This document shows, in pieces, positions 59,614 through 64,000 of a stretch of 64,000 nt of DNA. Position 1 is the first letter of the stretch; the number at the start of each line of letters is the position of its first letter. The notes under the pieces are model-generated. The model made no database searches. It was not told the origin of the DNA and saw nothing but the letters and a program-made list of their open reading frames with translations. The DNA is from Rhodoferax sp. GTDB taxonomy: Bacteria > Pseudomonadota > Gammaproteobacteria > Burkholderiales > Burkholderiaceae_C. The stretch lies in NCBI GenBank assembly GCA_008015235.1, contig SSFF01000001.1, positions 124,001-188,000 of the forward strand. The letters are read 5' to 3'. Position numbers and translations under genes: made by a program.

Positions 59614-60225
59614 ATGCTGTTGGTCAAAATCGCAACACTGGAGCCGCGGCAAGGGTTTGTCGTTTCACGGGAACAACCTTTGTGGCTCGTCAAAGAGGGT
59701 GCATTGCGCATCGATAACGCCAGCGCGACAGGCTCTAAACCTGCGTTCTCGCGCATTGCGTTTCCTGGCGATGTGGTGGGCATCGAGCAGTGGGCTGGTA
59801 CGGGCTGCAACCTGGTAATGAAGGCGCTGGTGCCGACGCAACTGGAGTTGGTAGATCTGAGCGCTACTCCGATAGCACAGATTTTGATGGATTCTGTCGT
59901 CATTGCGCATCAACGCAGCAGTGAAGCCCTCCAACTGCGAACCGGGCCTGTAGCGCGCCGCGTGCAGGCGTTGTTGGTGCTCTTTTCCCAGCAAAGCACA
60001 TCCAACGCGGAATCTGTTCAGGACTGTGCACTGCCGCATCTAACGGATATGAGCGAAATCCTCGATGCTGCTCCCGAAACCGTTTCGCGGGTCTTTGCCA
60101 ATCTGCGCGGGATGGACTATGTGATCGAGAGAAAACGGCAGAAAGCGAAGTTCAGCGCTGCAGCAGTACGGGACATGGTGCTGGTGATGGGAATGACAGC
60201 ATCCCCTGGGATCAAGGCCACATGA
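59614..60225 (+). CDS. Crp/FNR family transcriptional regulator
   Basis: 203 residues: cyclic-nucleotide-type beta roll and a C-terminal winged helix (DMSEILDAAPETVSRVFANLRGMDYV). No FNR-type four-Cys cluster is seen, so it is not an oxygen sensor of that kind. Start ATG 59614 is tentative; the frame is open upstream. May bind the TTGAC-N4-GTCAA box at 57014 and control the metal genes. Confidence 0.8.
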   Translation: MLLVKIATLEPRQGFVVSREQPLWLVKEGALRIDNASATGSKPAFSRIAFPGDVVGIEQWAGTGCNLVMKALVPTQLELVDLSATPIAQILMDSVVIAHQRSSEALQLRTGPVARRVQALLVLFSQQSTSNAESVQDCALPHLTDMSEILDAAPETVSRVFANLRGMDYVIERKRQKAKFSAAAVRDMVLVMGMTASPGIKAT

Positions 60226-60287
60226 AGGTGGGCCGGAACTGGTGATAACCGCCTTGGAAGATGCTGCCGAGGTTTTTTAGGAATTTC

Positions 60288-61400
60288 ATGAAATATTCAA
60301 TGTATTGGGTGCGTTGCACCCTGGTGTTGGCTTGGGCCATGGTGAGCGTGGCTGCATGGTCTGCGACTATCGAAGTCACCGATGCACTGGGCCGCAAGGT
60401 GTCGGTGGTGTCGCCAGTCAAGCGCGTGGCAGTCAACTTCAATTTCGAAGAATTCACCGCCGTCGCAGGCAAGGAGGCGTGGACTAAGGTTGTAGGCATT
60501 TCACGCGAACCCTGGGCAGGGTGGCGACCGGTCATCTTCAAACGCTATGCCGCAGTCATTCCCAATCTGGAAGCGATGCCTGACATCGGGCATTCCGATG
60601 ATGGGACTTTCAGTGCGGAAAAAATCATTGCGCTCAAACCCGACGTCCTGTTCATGTCCGAGTGGGCTTTCAAGTCCATGATCACGGCTCGGGAGCAGAT
60701 CGAGTCGGCCGGTATCCCCATCGTCGTGATTGACTACAACGCCCAAATACTGGACCGCCATCTGGCATCGACCCGTGCCATGGGCAAGGTCATGGGAACC
60801 GAGGCCAGGGCCGAAGAGTTGGCCAAGCTTTATGAGCGCGAATACAAGGACGTGCTGGCCCGCATTGCCAAGGCCGGGGGCAAACCCAAGAAAGTCTACG
60901 TGGAGTTGGGGCAGGCAGGCCCCGAAACCATTGGCAATAGTTACAGCGGCACCATGTGGGGCAAGATGCTGACCACCTTGGGCGCGGTCAATCTGGCCGA
61001 TGGCAAGCTTGCAGGTCCATGGGGGCCCATCAACGCCGAAGCCGTGCTCGCCGAAGACCCCGACATGATCCTGATGGCCGGATCCTCGTGGGTGAATAAG
61101 CCCAAGGCGGTCAAAACCGGCTACGAAGCTACGCTGGAGCTTACACGCAACAGTCTGCTAGCCTACGCACAGCGTCCGGGATGGCCGGGTCTGCGCGCCG
61201 TGCGAAACGGCGAACTTCATGCCATTGAGCACGGTTTGTGCCGTACCTTGTATGACTTTGTGGCCATGCAGTACATCGCCAAGCGCCTCTATCCCGACGC
61301 CTTCAAGGATGTCAATCCCGAGGCCTCCTGGCGCGCCTATCACGAAAAGTACCTGCCGGTAAGCTATGCCGGGGTGTGGATGTTGCCGAGTAAACCGTGA
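60288..61400 (+). CDS. metal/metallophore ABC transporter substrate-binding protein
   Basis: 370 residues from ATG 60288. Signal peptide (VRCTLVLAWAMVSVAAWSA) then a FepB/BtuF-type fold: IEVTDALGRKVSVVSPVKRVAV and ALKPDVLFMSEW. Binds an iron, cobalamin or other chelate. No TonB receptor is present nearby. First gene of a three-gene importer. Confidence 0.85.
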   Translation: MKYSMYWVRCTLVLAWAMVSVAAWSATIEVTDALGRKVSVVSPVKRVAVNFNFEEFTAVAGKEAWTKVVGISREPWAGWRPVIFKRYAAVIPNLEAMPDIGHSDDGTFSAEKIIALKPDVLFMSEWAFKSMITAREQIESAGIPIVVIDYNAQILDRHLASTRAMGKVMGTEARAEELAKLYEREYKDVLARIAKAGGKPKKVYVELGQAGPETIGNSYSGTMWGKMLTTLGAVNLADGKLAGPWGPINAEAVLAEDPDMILMAGSSWVNKPKAVKTGYEATLELTRNSLLAYAQRPGWPGLRAVRNGELHAIEHGLCRTLYDFVAMQYIAKRLYPDAFKDVNPEASWRAYHEKYLPVSYAGVWMLPSKP

Positions 61401-62458
61401 GTGAAACAGGCGTTTGGGCGCGCACTGACTTCGTCGCCGAGGCATACCGCCAGGCATCGGCACGCAAGGTTTCGGTGGCACTAGGGGTGTTGGCTGTGCT
61501 GCTGCTGGCGATGATTCTGGATGTCGCCACTGGACCATCCATGCTTCCTGTGTGGGATGTGGTGCGGGCAGTAATGGGCCAGTCGAGGGATGGATCGGTA
61601 AACGCCATCGTCTGGTCCATCCGCTTGCCTGTGGCCCTTACGGCTGTAGCCGTAGGGGCAGCACTGGGCTTGTCCGGGGCGATCATGCAGACCATCTTGA
61701 ACAACCCACTGGCATCCAGCTACACCCTCGGAATCTCGGCTGGTGCAGGCTTTGGTGCGGCTTTGACCATCGTCCTCGGTACTGCGCTACCCGTACCGGA
61801 GGCCTATGCCATTCCAATGAATGCCATCATTTTTTCAGGGGTGGCTTGTGCTGGGGTGTATTTCATCGGCGGGGCGCGTGCCGCCAGTGCCGAAGGGCTG
61901 GTGCTGGCCGGCATTGCCTTGCTGTTTTTGTTCCAGGCGCTGACCGCTTTGTTGCAGATGATCGCTTCGCCCGAGGCGTTGCAGCAGGTTGTTTTCTGGT
62001 TGTTTGGCAGTTTGCAGAAGGCCACGTGGTCTAAATTGGGGGTCATCCTGGCAGTGCTGTGCTGCTGCATTCCGTTTGTAATGCATGACATATGGGCATT
62101 GACTGCCATGAAGTTAGGCGATGCCAGGGCGAGTGCACTCGGCATCAACGTGCAGTCATTGCGTTTGCGCTCGTTCGTTCTGATTTCGGGCTTGACGGGT
62201 GTCGCTGTGGCATTTGTCGGCACCATTGGGTTTGTCGGATTGGTGGCACCCCATGTGGCCCGCATGCTCATCGGGGAAGACCAGCGGGGCTTCCTGCCGG
62301 TATCTGCTTTGGCTGGCGCTGCGCTACTTTCTCTGTCATCCGTGCTCAGCAAGACCTTGTCGCCTGGTGCGATATTTCCGATTGGTGTCGTGACTTCCTT
62401 GGTTGGGGTGCCTTTCTTTGTGTGGCTTGTAATGCGCAGTCGGCGAGGCTACTGGTGA
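61397..62458 (+). CDS. FecCD-type ABC transporter permease
   Basis: 353 residues, about ten helices. RLPVALTAVAVGAALGLSGAIMQTILNNPLASSYTLGISAGAGFGAAL and GTIGFVGLVAPHVARMLIG are family signatures. GTG start overlaps the binding-protein stop by 4 bases. Confidence 0.92.
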   Translation: MSETGVWARTDFVAEAYRQASARKVSVALGVLAVLLLAMILDVATGPSMLPVWDVVRAVMGQSRDGSVNAIVWSIRLPVALTAVAVGAALGLSGAIMQTILNNPLASSYTLGISAGAGFGAALTIVLGTALPVPEAYAIPMNAIIFSGVACAGVYFIGGARAASAEGLVLAGIALLFLFQALTALLQMIASPEALQQVVFWLFGSLQKATWSKLGVILAVLCCCIPFVMHDIWALTAMKLGDARASALGINVQSLRLRSFVLISGLTGVAVAFVGTIGFVGLVAPHVARMLIGEDQRGFLPVSALAGAALLSLSSVLSKTLSPGAIFPIGVVTSLVGVPFFVWLVMRSRRGYW

Positions 62459-63246
62459 CTGTTTTGGTTCAACAACTGTCGGTTCGCCTCGGTGCCCACA
62501 TGGTTCTGCGAGGCATCAACCTGCAACTCCACCCAGGGCGCGTATTGGGGCTGGTGGGGCCCAATGGATCGGGCAAGTCCACGCTGATCAAGGCCATTGC
62601 CGGACTGATTGCACCTGAGGGTGGCCAGGTACTCTTTGATGGTTGTCCCGCTCGACCGCGTTCCATTGCCTACATGCCGCAGGATCTGACGGCTCCCGTT
62701 GCATTGAAGGTGTTGGAGGTGGTGCTGTTGGGGCGATTGGGTCAGCTTCGGCTACGGGTGTCGCCACAGGATCTTTCTGCGGTGCGCGAGGTGCTGTGTG
62801 CATTGGGCATTGAGGCATTGGCTGACTGCTACCTTAGCGAACTCAGTGGAGGCCAACGACAAATGGTGTTCCTCGCCCAAGCACTGGTTTCTGAACCCAG
62901 TGTTCTGTTGTTGGATGAGCCTACCAGCGCACTGGACATTTCCCACCAAATCGACGTTCTGGAACTTGTGCGCACCCAAACCCGTAGGCTCCATCTAAGT
63001 ACCGTTGTGGTTCTGCACGACCTCAACGCCGCAGTCCGTTTTACCGACGATGTGGCGTTGATTCACCAAGGAACGGTTTGTGCCAGTGGTGTTGCCGGTG
63101 CCGTGTTGAATGAAGACAACCTGGGCCGGGTGTTCAATGTGCAAATGGATCTCTTGGAAGACAGAGCAGGCTTACCAGTGCTGGTCGCACAGGCGCCCAG
63201 CGGCATGAATCGTTTGGCAGCGGAGCCCTGTCCGGCCTCTGCTTGA
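62455..63246 (+). CDS. iron-chelate/cobalamin-type ABC transporter ATP-binding protein
   Basis: 263 residues. Walker A GPNGSGKST, signature LSGGQRQMVFLAQAL, Walker B VLLLDEPTSALDISHQ, and VVVLHDLN. GTG 62455 overlaps the permease stop by 4 bases. Completes the importer. Confidence 0.9.
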   Translation: MTVLVQQLSVRLGAHMVLRGINLQLHPGRVLGLVGPNGSGKSTLIKAIAGLIAPEGGQVLFDGCPARPRSIAYMPQDLTAPVALKVLEVVLLGRLGQLRLRVSPQDLSAVREVLCALGIEALADCYLSELSGGQRQMVFLAQALVSEPSVLLLDEPTSALDISHQIDVLELVRTQTRRLHLSTVVVLHDLNAAVRFTDDVALIHQGTVCASGVAGAVLNEDNLGRVFNVQMDLLEDRAGLPVLVAQAPSGMNRLAAEPCPASA

Positions 63247-63362
63247 TGCCTGCCTGCCTCGCGCGGGGCAGCGCTCCTTGCTCGACTATGGGTTCCAATT
63301 GGCGTTTTCCCTTGGGTTAGGAATTGCCCAGCCCCCTTGCCATGGAGTAAGCTGCACCTTGC

Positions 63363-63382
63363 AGCCCCATTGGGGGCTTTTT
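63363..63382 (+). terminator. terminator or attenuator just before phaM
   Basis: AGCCCC (63363-63368) pairs with GGGGCT (63373-63378) around ATTG and runs into five T. It is only about 10 bases from the phaM start, so it either ends upstream transcripts or attenuates phaM. Confidence 0.65.
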
Positions 63383-63391
63383 GGAGGCACC

Positions 63392-64000
63392 ATGAGCGAT
63401 TCCAGCAACCCCGGTTTTGGCAAGTTTGTCCCCGGCTACGACTTTCTGCAGAACATTGCCAAGGGTGCCAGCGGCGGCATTCCGCAAATGCCCAACCTGG
63501 GCAACTGGGTGGCCCCCACCCTGAACGTGGAAGAGTTGGACAAGCGCATCGAAGAGCTCAAGGGCGTGCACTTCTGGCTGGAACAGAACTCGCGCGCACT
63601 CGGCGCCACCATCCAGGCGCTCGAAGTGCAGAAAATGACCCTCAACACGCTCAAGGGCATGAACTTCAACATCGGCGATGTGGCCAATGCGCTCAAGCTC
63701 AAGGCCGCCGACTCCGTGTATTCCGGTGTACAGCGTGTCAGCGAACGCGCCGCCAACACTGCCAAGACCATTGCCGATGCCGCCAACAGCAAGGAAAAAA
63801 CCGCCGCGGCTGGCAAAGCCCGTAAACCCAAGGGTGCCGCGGCCGCTGCCGTGGCCGGCCTGGTCGATCCCCTGCAGCTGTGGGGATCGCTGACCCAGCA
63901 GTTCCAGCACATTGCGGCCAACGCCCTCAAGGACGCGTCCACCAAGACCGCGACGGACATGACCAAGAACGTGGCGACTGGTCTGGCCAAGGAAGCACTC
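63392..64000 (+). CDS. phaM: PhaM family polyhydroxyalkanoate granule protein (3' end beyond window)
   Basis: 203 residues visible. GYDFLQNIAKG and the segment NWVAPTLNVEELDKRIEELKGVHFWLEQNSRALGATIQALEVQKMTL match PhaM, which activates PHA synthase and ties granules to the nucleoid. An Ala/Lys-rich stretch follows near residues 130-150. TTGGAGGC precedes ATG 63392. Open at the window edge. Confidence 0.88.
   Translation, partial: MSDSSNPGFGKFVPGYDFLQNIAKGASGGIPQMPNLGNWVAPTLNVEELDKRIEELKGVHFWLEQNSRALGATIQALEVQKMTLNTLKGMNFNIGDVANALKLKAADSVYSGVQRVSERAANTAKTIADAANSKEKTAAAGKARKPKGAAAAAVAGLVDPLQLWGSLTQQFQHIAANALKDASTKTATDMTKNVATGLAKEAL

Overview
This is a GC-rich stretch of chromosome. Gene content and codon use suggest a betaproteobacterium of the Comamonadaceae (Rhodoferax, Acidovorax or Hydrogenophaga-like). 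That placement rests on the protein families (DUF3567, DUF3108, PhaM, the UrtABCDE and urease layout) and on a short dispersed repeat that resembles intergenic repeats I recall from that family. No database search was possible. I see no rRNA, tRNA, CRISPR array, prophage or insertion sequence.

Left part (1-13.4 kb), nitrate: the end of a periplasmic nitrate reductase operon (napD, napA cut by the window edge) runs leftward. Divergent from it is nasT, an ANTAR antiterminator, followed by an assimilation operon: nitrate ABC transporter (nrtA, nrtB, nrtD), nirB, a periplasmic PilJ-domain protein with two nitrate P-box motifs, nirD and nasA. The leader of this operon has a near-perfect sigma-54 promoter, an ANTAR-type hexaloop hairpin and an intrinsic terminator, so it reads as a two-layer nitrogen/nitrate switch.

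Middle-left (13-27.2 kb), mixed: three or four housekeeping and accessory groups, including two chemoreceptors, a flavin oxidoreductase, a membrane metallophosphoesterase, an SDR with an ArsR regulator, arginase plus asparaginase, a biotinyl/carboxyltransferase fusion and a few small metabolic genes.

Centre (27.2-47.2 kb), urea: ureABC, hupE/ureJ and ureEFG run leftward, interrupted by an oppositely oriented AbrB/Doc toxin-antitoxin pair. A divergent gene encodes an NCS1 permease fused to a Cys-rich linker, histidine kinase and receiver, followed by a LuxR-type response regulator. A GGDEF-EAL protein and a truncated chemoreceptor-like protein come next, then urtABCDE for urea uptake; ureD lies on the far side of urtE. 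Sigma-54 promoters precede ureA, the permease-kinase and the GGDEF-EAL gene. Arginase, asparaginase, urease, urea uptake and nitrate assimilation together make this a nitrogen-scavenging region under likely RpoN control.

Right part (47.2-64 kb): glycolate oxidase subunit and LysR regulator, psd, a third chemoreceptor, purU, DUF3567 and DUF3108 proteins, an FAH-family enzyme, MarC, a DksA-type zinc-finger protein, then a copper-handling group (two DUF2946-like proteins, YcnI, PCu(A)C, a small secreted protein) leading into a Crp/FNR regulator and a FecBCD-type ABC importer. The window ends inside phaM.

The most unusual observation is a roughly 45-base repeat present in at least eight copies. 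Several copies lie inside reading frames and encode two different signal peptides, two N-terminal tails and an interdomain linker.
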